The notes below the pieces were generated by a model. The model was not told the origin of the DNA. It did no database searches and saw only the letters and a program-made list of their open reading frames with translations. DNA of 64,000 bases, taken from positions 11,037,741-11,101,740 of the forward strand of contig CAKAKS010000001.1 of assembly GCA_916700875.1 (NCBI GenBank), given 5' to 3'. Source of the DNA: Sebastes aleutianus. Taxonomy: Eukaryota; Chordata; Actinopteri; Perciformes; Sebastidae. A program made the translations under genes and the position numbers. Positions within the stretch are counted from its first letter, which is position 1, and each line of letters opens with the position of its first letter. Below are positions 1 through 12,700 of this stretch, one piece after another.

Positions 1-710
1 GTGAACTTTTGCTCTTGTGCAGACAAGGTGAAAGGGACGGAAAGTTACTGTCATCCTCTCACAGCTGTTATATTGTCTCTTCCACCTGATGCAGCTTCAG
101 ATCCATCCCTCCATTCAGCCAAGCTTCACTGTGTCTGACACTTCTTTATTAAAGCTGCACCGGGTCGCGGTTTTATATTAAAATACACTCGTCTTATCAG
201 CCACACAGCGGGGCTGCAATAACGAATGAAACCTTTAAAATACACCTTATTTTTTTTTATCATAAAATAGTGTCAAGTTTAGTTTGAAAACAATAAATCA
301 AACAAACCTTTGTCTGTTTTTGTAGCTGGTTTATGAGCACCGTATTTACTGCTGGTGCTACGACACCATCACATTATTGAAATTATTCATCAGTGAAAAT
401 ATGAAAGACGGCCGACATTAACAAACAATAAGGAACAACAACACTTCACCCTTTTTATAATATGAGAGAATGATTAAACTCTCTCTTTATGAGCATTATG
501 TAACAGGGAAGTTATCTATTTATTTCTGCTGGTTGTGTTTTCTGATGGTGGCTGATTTGCTTGGAACCAGCTGACAGAACCTGACGTTCATAATTCATTT
601 ATGTTTTTGATGGATGGATGGAAACATTGTTATACAGACAGCAGACAAAGAGAAAACAGAGGGATGCGGGACAGAGGTTGTGTGGGAGAGAGGAGGGTGG
701 AGGGACTTAC
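1..710. other. Last visible intron or 3' flank; terminal exon not found
   Basis: No exon with the expected short tail follows the donor at 709-710. An AG at 217-218 (minus strand) followed by an in-frame stop six codons later, plus an AATAAA on the minus strand at about 145-150, would be formally possible, but the five residues do not resemble the family tail. The true end is probably left of base 1. Confidence 0.4.
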
Positions 711-813
711 AGCGGGAGCGGATGTAGCACTGGTGGCAGTTGAGGAGGCCGTTTCTGATCCGGACGTCCGTCCCCGTAGTCGTGTCGCCTAACTGTCCCT
801 TACACACCCCGCA
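711..813 (-). CDS. limch1: limch1 exon, LIM domain second zinc finger
   Basis: 103 bp exon encoding CGVCKGQLGDTTTGTD, then VRIRNGLLNCHQCYIRSR. Ligands C1272, C1275, C1297 and C1300 complete the domain with C-x2-C-x21-C-x2-C. Acceptor TTTTCAG, donor GTAAGT. It ends one base into a codon (Ser/Cys type), so a short terminal exon must follow; mammalian LIMCH1 ends about eight residues later. Confidence 0.96.
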
Positions 814-3800
814 CTGAAAAGAGAGACAGGGGGGGCATTTTTATTCATATGAATTATTCATGAATTAGTTGTTATTACAGGTGAATCTTAAAGGATACAG
901 ATAAGGCTATTCTATAGTTTTAGTTTTATCAACAAACACCATGAAACGACCTAAACTAGAGCTGTCCTCGACCAAAGAAATTCTTAGTTGACTAACACTC
1001 AATTAGTTGAGTTAATTGACAGAGCTGTTAAATTGAGTTTCTCCACAAATAATCACACAAAAGCACCACTTTAAGTCTTGTGTTTACCAGAGATATGCTT
1101 GGAAATACATAATTCAGCATGAAAAAAAGCATAAAAAAATACTAATCGACTAAAGAAATCTCAGTCGACTAAGACCAAAACGGCCAATTAGTCGACTAAT
1201 CGACCAAAAAGAGGCAGCACTAACCAAAACCATCAATCTGTTAGTCTCGTAATGCTTTCTGACTTCCCTGCTCTGTCTGTGACACTCGGCCACAAGCCCA
1301 TACTGAAGATATACCAGTAATTCTTTAAAAAATAGTATCATTTGCATATTGTTTTTTATAAATGTATAAGAGACAGGAATAAATAAACAATTTGCTCCGG
1401 GACTATTTTCAGCAAGGGATTAATACATGTTTGGATGAACGATGTTCATGTATGTAGACTCCAAAAAGTGCCCATGTTCATGGTAATGAAGGAACATGTC
1501 ATCCAGTACAATAGTGTAGCTTATCTAATACTTTTTGTACAATAATGGAGCTGTATGGCACAGAGGAATAAACTTTGGATAAATTAGGATTAGGGCTGCA
1601 CGATTTTGAAAAATATGCAATTGCGATTATTTTCACTGATATTGCAATTGCGATAAAATTTGCGATATTAGAGGGAATTATCATTTTTACATCATTATTC
1701 TCATTTTCACTGAAAAACATATTAAAAATTATTATGGTGTGGTTTTTGCGGGAATCTGTACAAACAAAGATGTTTTCTTAAGTCTGTAGAATATGATGTG
1801 TCGACCAGGACATCTCTGCAGCACCACAATATTTAATTTAAAATGGTATTTTGACACACATTTAACATTTTACAAATATTGCGATTTGAATAACATTTTG
1901 ATGAATTGTGCAGCCCTAATTAGGAGTTAGTTAGTAAGATCAGTTCATTGTTGTTTTTTTTTGTCTTTTTGTGGTATTTGTTGATAATAAGAAAAATACA
2001 GATCATTGCCCTTCTTATGCTTTAATTATATTTACACAACACATAACACTGCTGCCAAGGTAATTAAATTAAATTAAGGTGATTAAATTAATAAAATACC
2101 TTAAAGCATTGAATGTGGAAGAAAAGACTGAGGGTCTCTATGATCATGGCCGCCCCTTTCCCCAACGCCTGCCCACAGCTGGAGCACAGCTTCTTCCCGC
2201 TGACAGACCTGCAGGAGAGAAAGAGACAGAAAACCTGATACTAGGAGGGACTGTAGATGATGTAAAATACGGATTACTTTTATATTATACCAGTTAAGCT
2301 CTTTTGAAAGTGAACATGAAAGAGAAACAGTTCATTTGTCAGTGTATGTTTGTACTGGAAAACCGATACAGGAAAGCTGACAACCAAAATGACTCTTCAA
2401 AACCTGAAGTAGCAGCACCTCTACAAAGAACACAATGACTGATCCTGAACTTGAGGTCAGAGAGCATCCTCTGCAGCTCCACTGTCCTTGCAGTGGAGCT
2501 GCAGTGAAACAGAAATAGATGTATTACATTTATTTTATAGAAAGAAATGTGGTGGTGAAGTATCTATAAGTATATTCCAGCCCTCGCCTACAATGCTCCT
2601 TCTGTTGCTGTATTGTATGTTAGCTTCTCGGTCTATATCTTTGCCGTTTTTGTTTCTATTGATCAAGGTCTTTGCATTCATTAATGTTCATCAGGGTCTG
2701 TCTACATGTCTTCTTGTGTCCTTTTTGTGCTATCTTCCAAACATTTGTTATTATAATTGTATTTTAATGACCTGGAACTGCAGGTGAGCGGTTGGATTTC
2801 TAGAAAACTCTGGCACATCTGCAGTTATGTTTACAAACGTACAAAATAAAATGAACTAAAAACTTCTCTGTTTCCATTAGGGGTGTAAGAAAATACTGAC
2901 ACACACGAGTAACGCGATATCGTATAAAACACCGTATCGAGTTTTAATTAACCTCTTAGAAAATTCAACGGCCTGCCGTCAGGCCCGGTCGCTATTTGAT
3001 CTTTCGAAAGGTTGCAGTGGGTTTTAAAGCCAGAGTGAAGGTACTGGCATCATATGAAACTAGAAAGGAATCCATTGGTACCAATCATGTTATACTAGCT
3101 TGTCTCGAAGGAGGCTAAATAATGCTCCAAGGTTACGCTAAATATTGGCGAGGAAAAACTGGCATGGTCATTTTCAGATGTCCATTGACCTCTGACCTCA
3201 AGATATGTGAATGAAAATTGGTTCCATCGGTACCCACGAGCCATGAAGTTTTTTGAATGCAGTATAAATGTGTTATTTCTTTCCTATTCTAAAATGGCTT
3301 ATTTATGGTGTGTTCTTTATACTATGACAGTTTTCCTAAAATTACATTTAAAAAAAAAATACTCAATATATTGCCTTATTTACAGTATTGCAATATATTG
3401 AATCATCATCCCCTGTATCATGATACATATTGTATCACCAGATTCTTGCCGACACACAGCCCTAGTTTCCATGTATTGCATTGTAATTCCCACTGCATTC
3501 AAGTCTCCTTGCTGCAGTGGTACATGTCATGAGACGGGTGGATATATGTGGGCAGCAAAGCAGAAAATGACGGTGCAGAAATGACTCCCCCCCCCACCCC
3601 CTCCTCCTCTCTCCCTCCATGTGGTCTGTTTGAGATGCAGTACCTGTTGGGTGCTGGAGGCAGTGTGTCTGGAGATGGTGGACATGCTGCGGTGGGTTTT
3701 GATGAGCTGCGGCACATGTTATTATCAATGGGAGCACTCCTGGAAATGGACAACATGCAACATGATGATGACTCACAGCTACAGCGACTCTATTGGTTGC

Positions 3801-6800
3801 CACAGTCAGACACAAACCAAATCTAGCCAGAAGAAACAAAATCTACGAAACCTAGGCTTACTTTATTGTTTAAAAATGTAGTATTATGTGTTGCTGATTC
3901 CAATGAATGTTTAAAACACTTTTCTTGTCACAGACTGTTGTGTCTTTATGTGGAGGAAGACTATGGTGAAAAATACAGGTACAAGATGCCCCCTGCTGGT
4001 CAAACAGGTTAACTGAAGGACTCTTCATATTCTGGTCTTTTGAAATATGTATTTACAGCCGGGATGAAATGTGAATGCAATCTATCTGTCTATTTTTAAA
4101 TAAGCAGTGATATTATGGTGCCTAAGGGTGAGTCTTGACATGTAGAAGACTTTCATAAAACAATGTTTGAAATGGAAGTTTTCTCACAGCCAAGATATCA
4201 ACACTGAACCTTGTTTTTAAATCATATTACTAACTGAAGATATTCTGTGTTGTGATAACAGGAACATACTGATGCTGGGATCTGTGCTTGGTTGTGTCTA
4301 ATACCCCACACTAATCATTAAAGGACATTCTGTATGATTGCAACCTTGTGCTCCTAACTCGTAAGAGACAAATGGATGCAAAATTGAACGGGACTGAACT
4401 CTGGATTTGAAAATATGAGGCTACGAAGAACTTGGACTGAAGGCTTCTCTCACACACACTCACACACCTCCTGTCTCCTGCAGGCCGGCTGGGCTTGTTG
4501 CTGTCGGCTGACGGCTCTTCTTGTTTCTTCACTGGAGTCGAGGTTTTGGTCGGCATCGTAGGAAGTTTTTGGCCGTTCTGCAGACTGTGTGTCTCTGCCT
4601 GACTGCTGATCTGACTCACCGAGCTGAAGATCAAAAAACAAACCATGTTGATTATCATACCTACACATGTCACATTATGCTTTTAACTTTTTTTAGTTTG
4701 ACTGATTCCACTGAGATCTGCAGTACTTTTCCTTGATGGTACCCTGACTAAATAGGGTCGAAGATAAAAGTTGCAGACACACAACAATCAAATCAATACA
4801 ATGACTTGCAAAGTATATAGGAAACACATGAAGCTCCATTTACACTAAACATGTGAAAAGGCAGCAAAGTTACTTATCACATGAAAACATATTTGGCATT
4901 TTATGGTGCATCTGCAGGTGACCATTAAACTAAAACATGAAAGCCTTTTTCTAAGTTGTCTTCTCTATCAGTTCCTTCAAATCTCTGAAGTTTCCATCTT
5001 GAGCTTACTGCACATACTCAACTGCCCCACAATGCATTGCGTGCCATGAAACTGGACGCCAGACTTGTGAGATTTGAGAGCCAGGTTAAAAGCTCTCAAT
5101 ATGTAAAATTATGAAGTTTTAATATGTTTTCAGGCGAGAAAGTAACTGTTTGGATTCCCAAAATGTGGTCAGTTGATCCTAATAATGCCGCTGCAACATT
5201 TTCAGAGATGTGCATTGAGACCGATCCGGCCGTCGCTTGAGCATACTTCAGTGTGAACAGTCTGCTGGTAAAATCATACTTAATCATTTAGTAGGCAGTA
5301 TGCGGTACATACTGATTGAGGATGGAGTATGCAGTATGTTTGTATGCGATTTTGAACACAGCCTTCTTCCATTTTTTAGATGAAACGAAACAGGAATTGT
5401 GGGGAGAGAAGGGGACTGAAAATGGTGAAAGAAAACATATGATTGGTTGACACATCACCGCGTCATCGGAGCGCTGAAAAAAGTTAAGGCCAGCTCAACC
5501 TCATGCCCCTCACACAGGGAAAAGTGTTTGGCATCAGTTTGTAGCTTCATGTCACCGGCTTCCATTGAAAATGACCCGTAGCCTGTTGAGTTGTCGCTCG
5601 TAGTGTGAACACAGCATAAGGCCACATAAGGCCTCATCTTAGGCCACTGTTGCTCAGAATGTCAGCTAAAATGTCTAAGATGAATATTTACCACATTAAG
5701 ATAGTTCGCTAACCTTCTGCCTGTTTTCATGCTGTCGTCAGCGGTGCTGATGTCACTGGTTCTGTCGTTTTCTCTCCGTTTCCATTCGACACTCTCTGTG
5801 CTCCCCCTCTGTACCGTCCAATCACAAACAGGAAACAGTTAGTTGAGTTAACAACCAATCAAACAAAGAACACTTTACCCACACAAGTCACTCTAACCAG
5901 TCGTCACCCAGAGTCCCCTCCTGAATTGATGCTTCTAACAAACTATCTATAATCAGCCAATCAGCTATTCACCGACTGCCTCTCCAGCAGCTCCTGCTTG
6001 CGTTCCCAGTCGGCCAGCGAACGGACGATGGTGTCCTGGGGCTCCGAGGTGGAGGAGATCTCCCCTCGGCTGGGGGACGGCAGGGCTGAGGAGCGGGGAG
6101 TCAGAGGTGCCACAGTTTCCTCCAATATCCTACGCTCCTGTTGTGATGGGAGAGCTGGGTGAGTTTTCAAGAACTCGTTTAGTACTTTACATGGGTTAAG
6201 ATTATTAGTCATAAAATACACTTTTCTTTCTGATTTAAAAATACACATTATTTATTTAACTGGTGTTCTCATCAGCAACACTGAGTCCAAAATGATCCTG
6301 ATTTCAGATATTATGAGTGTGAGTTAAACCGAAAACACATCACAGGTGCCCTCAAAAACCTCATAAACATGCACGCACACGCACACGCACACGCACACGC
6401 ACACACACACACACACACACACACCTCCTCGTGGTACTTCCTCTCCTCCTCTGCCACCTCCCTCTGTGCTTTCTCCCACTCCTCCTTCAGCTTCTCCTGC
6501 TCGCGCCGGTACTTCTCCTGTCACCATGGCAACAGACACATGACATACAGCACAGAGCCTCAACGAAGACCAAGACTAAAGTGTCTGCAAGTGGATATTT
6601 TGGCAAGAAAAACAGAGATGATGCGCAAGACATATCCGGCATCAAAAGGGATTTCAGAGACTTTTCAAAAGGCTTCAGTCGATGATACAATTTCTCTCCT
6701 TGTGTATTCTGCTTAATTGAATCCAAGTAGGGACTGAAACATCCTGCTGTAATAATTGGTCTATAAAATGTCCGTGTGTGATTCCCTCAATATGTACTTT

Positions 6801-9736
6801 AAATATAAGCCTGGACTTGGAGACATAAATGAATGTAAAGGCTTGCTACTCCTCTGTTAAGGCTAAACACTTCAGATCTGATATTTGCATGTTAGAGATA
6901 AAAAGCAAACAAAAGAGACCAAAAGCAAGCACTGCAGACAAAAAGTAGAGCATGCAGAGGTTCCTACACAATTTTTCATTTCAAAAACTGCCTTAATTTT
7001 TTCATAATTTAAGTTTTTCCTTCATGTTTGCTACTATAATAGCAACCAGACACCTATTATACTTATTCTAGATGAGCACAAACCTCATGAGACTAGTTTT
7101 CACTCTTTTCAGACTTGTGTAGGAACCCCAAAATTGAAAGATTTAGAGAGAAAGCAACTTAATCAGGACAGATGACAGATCAAGATCAAGGCACAGAGAC
7201 GACACAGAATCAACCGGGAAGGCGACAAGCACATTGATGCACCAGACATTCATCCATTTCAGAGCATCTCATCTCAAACAGTCAACCGGAAAGACGGGAA
7301 ATCTGTACTCATCACTTGTTTTTTTCAATTATTACACTGTAGTATGAGCACAGTATATCACGGATACCAATGAATCCTTTAAATGTTTAAAAATATGTGG
7401 ACCTGAGATGCACCTCTGATTGGTTGAGGAGAGAGAGGGTGATTTGGGCAGCAGCAACAGCAGCAACCTTGGACAAAGTCCTTGTCTGTGTGTGTGCATG
7501 AGATGGAGACAGTGAGCAGATAAAACCACACCGGAGGTTCTTCCACTGCACAAAGCCGCCCTCTAGTGGTCAACGTGTGCATCGGAGTGGTTGGGGCGTG
7601 CCTTTGGTGGAGGAGGATATGCTCAATATAAAACAAACATGGAGGCAAGCTTTGCAAGGAGCAATGAAAATGTGGTAAATCCATCTGATTCTGAGCTGAG
7701 CGCAGACTGGAGATTACTGTACCACTGCATGAGTCACAGACGGAACAGTAAAGTATCCCAGTTTGTGGCTAACCGTTTGGGTTAAAACTGGGCTAAAGTA
7801 GTTGAAAAAGTGAAAGGTTTTCAGCATCTAGTTAGGACCTGCTTCACACTGAAAGGCTGTTTAGGCAACAGTTATAATGTCACCTAGATGTCAACAAAAG
7901 CTTTCACTTTTTCACTTTCACACTGTGATACGCAAATTTAGCCCAGTTTTATACCTAATCATATTGTTATCCACTATTCACCTAATCAACACTTACTGAT
8001 TCATAATCCCTGGTTTATGCATTGACTCATGCGTAGCTTATTTGTTAACAAGTCATCAACATCTGCCTGCCATGCTAAATACAACATATGCAATTAGCTT
8101 CATCCTAAAGCCTCTTTGACCCAAATTCCATCACGTGGGCTGTGCTAGTGACTTGCTGTGCCCATTGAGATGCATTTCAAAATTTGAGGTTGATTAAGAG
8201 ACTTGAGTTTTAATTATAGTCTATCACAGAAAGCCCATAGAGTCTCTGTGCTACTATGTATTTTCCTATGTATTATCTAAGCTGTATGATTGTCCACTAG
8301 TAGGCTTGGGTGGTATTTATTTTTTTCACACCTTCCTGACATTTGTTCTGGGTATATGACGGAATTTTTCTGTAAAAAAACAACAACAACAACAACGAAA
8401 ATGTAAAAGCTGAGCTGCTGGTGATAGAAGTCATTTCAGAACGTAAGACATTAAGACACTAGCCTACAATGCTGTGTGTCTAGTATAATATTAGCCTACT
8501 TAGACAAGTCTTATGGCCCATAGAATAATGAATAACACCAGTGGGCTGAACGGAGATGATGTGTGGGTGGCAGCTGAATAAAATCATGTGGCTAATAAAC
8601 TTCTTTTGTAGTTGCAAGAAGTCATCTCAAAGTTATATGTGGCAATATCTTCATGATTCCATATCTAGTCCTGTAACGTTATCCCCACAGCTCACAGTCG
8701 CCATCTTTCTCAGCTCAGCTGCCTGTTCCACCAATAGAGGTACTGACCTCTGGTGGCGCATGCCATGAGCTACAACACATCACTTGCAATTATGCAATGC
8801 ATTAATGTGATGTATACAATAATGCATCAATACTGTAATCATAATACAACAATATAATATATGCTATTCTGACATGGGCCATTTGGCATAATAATAAGTA
8901 CTTTTACAGTTTATACTTTAAGTATATTTTGATTCTAATACTTTTGTACTAGTACTCGAGTAAGATTTTGAATTCAGGACTTATTGTAACAGTATTTTTA
9001 CACTGTGGTATTACTACTTTTACTTAAGTAAAGGTTCTGAGTTCTCCTTCCACAACTGTTGACGGTATTGAAAATCTCTGAAAATGTCTACATACCTGGT
9101 ATACTGTAATACCTTGATACCACCCAAGCCTATCCACTACTGCATCTCATCCACTACTGTGAGAGTGCGAGGCTTCATAATTAACAAGCTTCACTTGTTC
9201 ATTTAAAGTCATCCTTTTCTCTATGGGCTCAGGTTTATTTCTTTCCCTAGGACTTGTTTGTACACTCAGCAATTGATATTTATAACTAAAAAGTCTATTA
9301 ATCCTACAGTGCTTACAGTGCTGGTGCCTTGCTCCACCCACTAAGCTCCATAAGGAAGTGAACCCCTAACCCTTGCAGACTCATGCGCCATGCTTCACCC
9401 TTTGAGGTATACTGTGTACCTGCAGCATGCGCTCCTGCTCTTGCTGCCACCTTTCCTGACGCTTTCGCTCCTCATCCGGGTCCCAAGACCAGCGGTCGCC
9501 CCGCCTGGCCTGGGGCAACACCGGCACTGACACCTGATAAGACCCCAACACACACACAAACACAAACACATGCACAAATACACACGGCACACAAATATTC
9601 ATGCACACATTTATACCCACCCACCATTCACACACAAACACACACACACACTCTCACCCAACCATGAAGTCAATGAGAGATTGATATGACCCCGACAGAC
9701 ACACACAAACACACACACACAGATCAACATCAGTGT

Positions 9737-9774
<38 letters not shown>

Positions 9775-12700
9775 CCACCACAGGAAAAGAAGAAGGGAAG
9801 GGAGGAGACAGAAATAGTTGGTCTACCACAACAGCACTACTCCAATGCTAGCCAAAGGATTCCTACTAAGGAGAGAGAAGACAGAGAAAGAGAGAGATGA
9901 GCTCAAATGAAAACGAAAGCAGTCTCGGCCGTTTTCTACAGCATCCTCATCTGGCATGCTACATCAACAGCTCTGTGTGTCCTACGATATGTGACAGTGA
10001 GCACTAAAAACTAACACCTGATCTAAGAAAATGATGAAATGTTAAGATGCAGGCAGTCTGTTTCATATTTTTTATGTTTCTATTTATATAAAAAATATTT
10101 TTTTCCTTCATCTTACCTGCAGACTTACATAATGTTGTAATGTTTTCAGCATTTGACTTCTGTTTTATCTCTGTATACATGCAGCATGTTAAACTAAACT
10201 ACTGTAGCCCAGGAGATGATGAGCCAGATGAGAAGCAATAAAAGGATTTTTCAGAGTCTGACAACTCGTCAGATGATGCTTTTTACTCACGTTTCCACGC
10301 CGATCCTTCTCCATCTCTTCTGTAGAGGAAGTGTGAGAGAGAACGATAGTTGAAATACAATTTAAACAAACATTTTGGATACAGGTCATTAAACTAAATG
10401 CCTTTTGATGGGACAAATATTTATGAAAATGACGAGACGACCAAGTGTTGGTTTGACAAGGAGTAAAAGATGCTGATGAAAGAAAAAGACAGAGAGCAGT
10501 CCACCAAAAGAAACATACTACATCTGGAGTTAATCAATAAGATGTTGTCTTTTCTGGCTCTTATTCTTGTCTTTATGTTTTTATGTGCTCAGCTATAAAT
10601 TGAAACTTTTTCAAAGTCACTCTGGGTCAGAGTGATTCAGATGTTGAGGTAGACCTAATGTTGTAGCTTTTGGTGGAAAATACAATAATGTAAAGCACAA
10701 CGAGGCAAACATAAACCTGATCATTTAGAAAGTTAAAGGGTAACTTCTGTATGTTTCTGTGTCCCAGAAGTGAAAAATGGGGACAACACTTGTTTTAAAA
10801 TTAGTCCTGTATTGAGGGAGAACGCTGTAACGTCAGTCGCAAAACAAGCTGCGAGGGCAAATCAGCAGTGCCAACGTAACGTTACGTTCACTAAAAGTGC
10901 CACTGACAGGCTCAGACCGTTATTTTAAGTGTCTAACCACATTATGGAAAGGATCTGACGGAGAAATAAAACGTTTTTCTTACTTTCCGCTTGATTTGGT
11001 CTGTTTGTTATTGTGTGTAAGTCCAACTCAAGGAGAAGTCTCGTTGTGAAATCTGAATATCCGTATACGCTGGCTCAAATAAATACGGGCGGCCATCGAA
11101 TTCAAAGACCTCTTCAACATTGTGGAAATCATCTAAATATTTAGCCATGACATTGAAAATCTTTTAGATGACTCTAAGCTACGCCCGACTGGCACTCGCG
11201 TTTCCACCGTGGATGTATTCCACTGTTGTTTTCCGGGAACACGTCACCCCGCCAGATTTCCGAACGAGACTTCTCCTTGAGCGAGACTCTTTCCATAATG
11301 TCAGACATTTATAATAACAATCAGAGCCTGTCATGGCAAAAACAAGCCCTTTTAGTGGACGTAAATGACGGTGCCAGCTTGCCCCAGTAGCACCATACTG
11401 CAGCCCATGAGGAGCTACCATCTACAGCGTTCTCCCTCAATACTGGACCAATTTCAGAAATTGTTGTCCTTATTAGTCAGTTAGACACAAAAACATTCAC
11501 CCTTTAAGTAGGTCGTCCATGATGATTATCATAAAGGTGATGTACTTCATCATAATCACCATAGCGATACCAATATGATTAAAAAAAAAGTGCACTCTTT
11601 GAAAACAATGAAAACAAACAATGGCAACACACCGATGAGTTAGACCTGCAGCATCTGTACTCCATTGTAATGCAAAACACATTTACAACAGAGAGAGAGC
11701 TCATCACTGATCAGCCACAAAACACTGGAAATGAGTGAACAACAAGAGATGGGACTGAAGGGCTGTTGTCTAGCCCTTGAAGAAACGACAAGGAGACCCT
11801 GCGCGTTCCGCACCCGGGGACGGAAACATGAGCTCAACCGATGAATGACGGGGTTTACCTGGCGGGACGAAGAACTCCCAGCGTAACTTAGGGTTGCTGG
11901 TTGCCAGCGGAGACCTGACACTGTTTGCAAACTCTATAGCGAAATAAAAAAAATGTGTGGGTGGAAGGAAAGGAGGGAAGGAAGGGAGGGAGGGAGTGAT
12001 AAGGGATAGACAGATGTCAAAACCAGATGTTGGTATGGACATCAAAGAATTGGAGAAATCAAATTGGGAAGGCTTTTACTGTTCTGCTCCTGTGATACTC
12101 TAAATGAATTTCATTTTATTTAAAGAGGTTGTAATTCAGATTTAGTATAAAGCCAAGGTGTTTTCTACCCAACTAGAATTTCAAGAAAATCTTAACTTGC
12201 TTTTACTTGCTATGCAGTGCCTTTATTATACTTGAATGGTAATAGTTAAAGGGGAACAATATAAAAATATTAAAACATTGATATTATTCTGGAGGCTATA
12301 TAACATGATGGAAAATATACTGCAACATGCTCATGTACGGACATTCATCGACCTGCAGAACCGAAAAGCCCCGCAGACCCAGTTTTAGACATACGCATGC
12401 ATGACTTCAACAGCCACAGTCCTAGACGTATGCATGCGGAAGTTTAAATAACAGATAAAAAATGGCAGTACAGCAAGACAGGAAAACTGTGTCACACCTT
12501 TCTGACTTATTTCGTCTTCCAGTAGTTGTAGTTTATGCAAGTGCTGTTCATTGGAACGGAGCAGTCCGTTAATAAAACAGTTACCAATAAACAACAAGTG
12601 TTTATTGGTAACAAAAGTGAAGCGGGTTTATTTATATTGCAAATGTTGAAATTCTATACTCCATTCACCACTGACAGGTAGTTGCTGTTTACCGTGATGA

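Larger units (their letters stand above)
814..2099. other. limch1 intron between the two LIM exons
   Basis: Holds two hAT MITEs (957-1222 and 1591-1918). Nothing else recognised. Confidence 0.85.
2209..5713. other. limch1 introns around exons 3644 and 4468
   Basis: Contains a perfect hairpin (2471-2504), the 2878-3464 element, a G-rich run after the 3644 donor and the repeat at 5440-5625. The rest is AT-rich with no gene seen. Confidence 0.8.

Noticed and set aside
195..218. Candidate last limch1 exon: TTGCAG then five residues and a stop (minus strand)
   Set aside because: The encoded tail does not resemble the family tail and the acceptor tract is poor. The real exon is more likely left of the window.
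4450..4668. Second open frame over exon 4468-4623 (LGESDQQSGRDTQ...)
   Set aside because: It cannot be joined to exon 5714-5808 or 3644-3739 without a frameshift.
6369..6716. Plus-strand ORF of 115 codons starting in the CA repeat
   Set aside because: Antisense shadow of a microsatellite and the coiled-coil exon.
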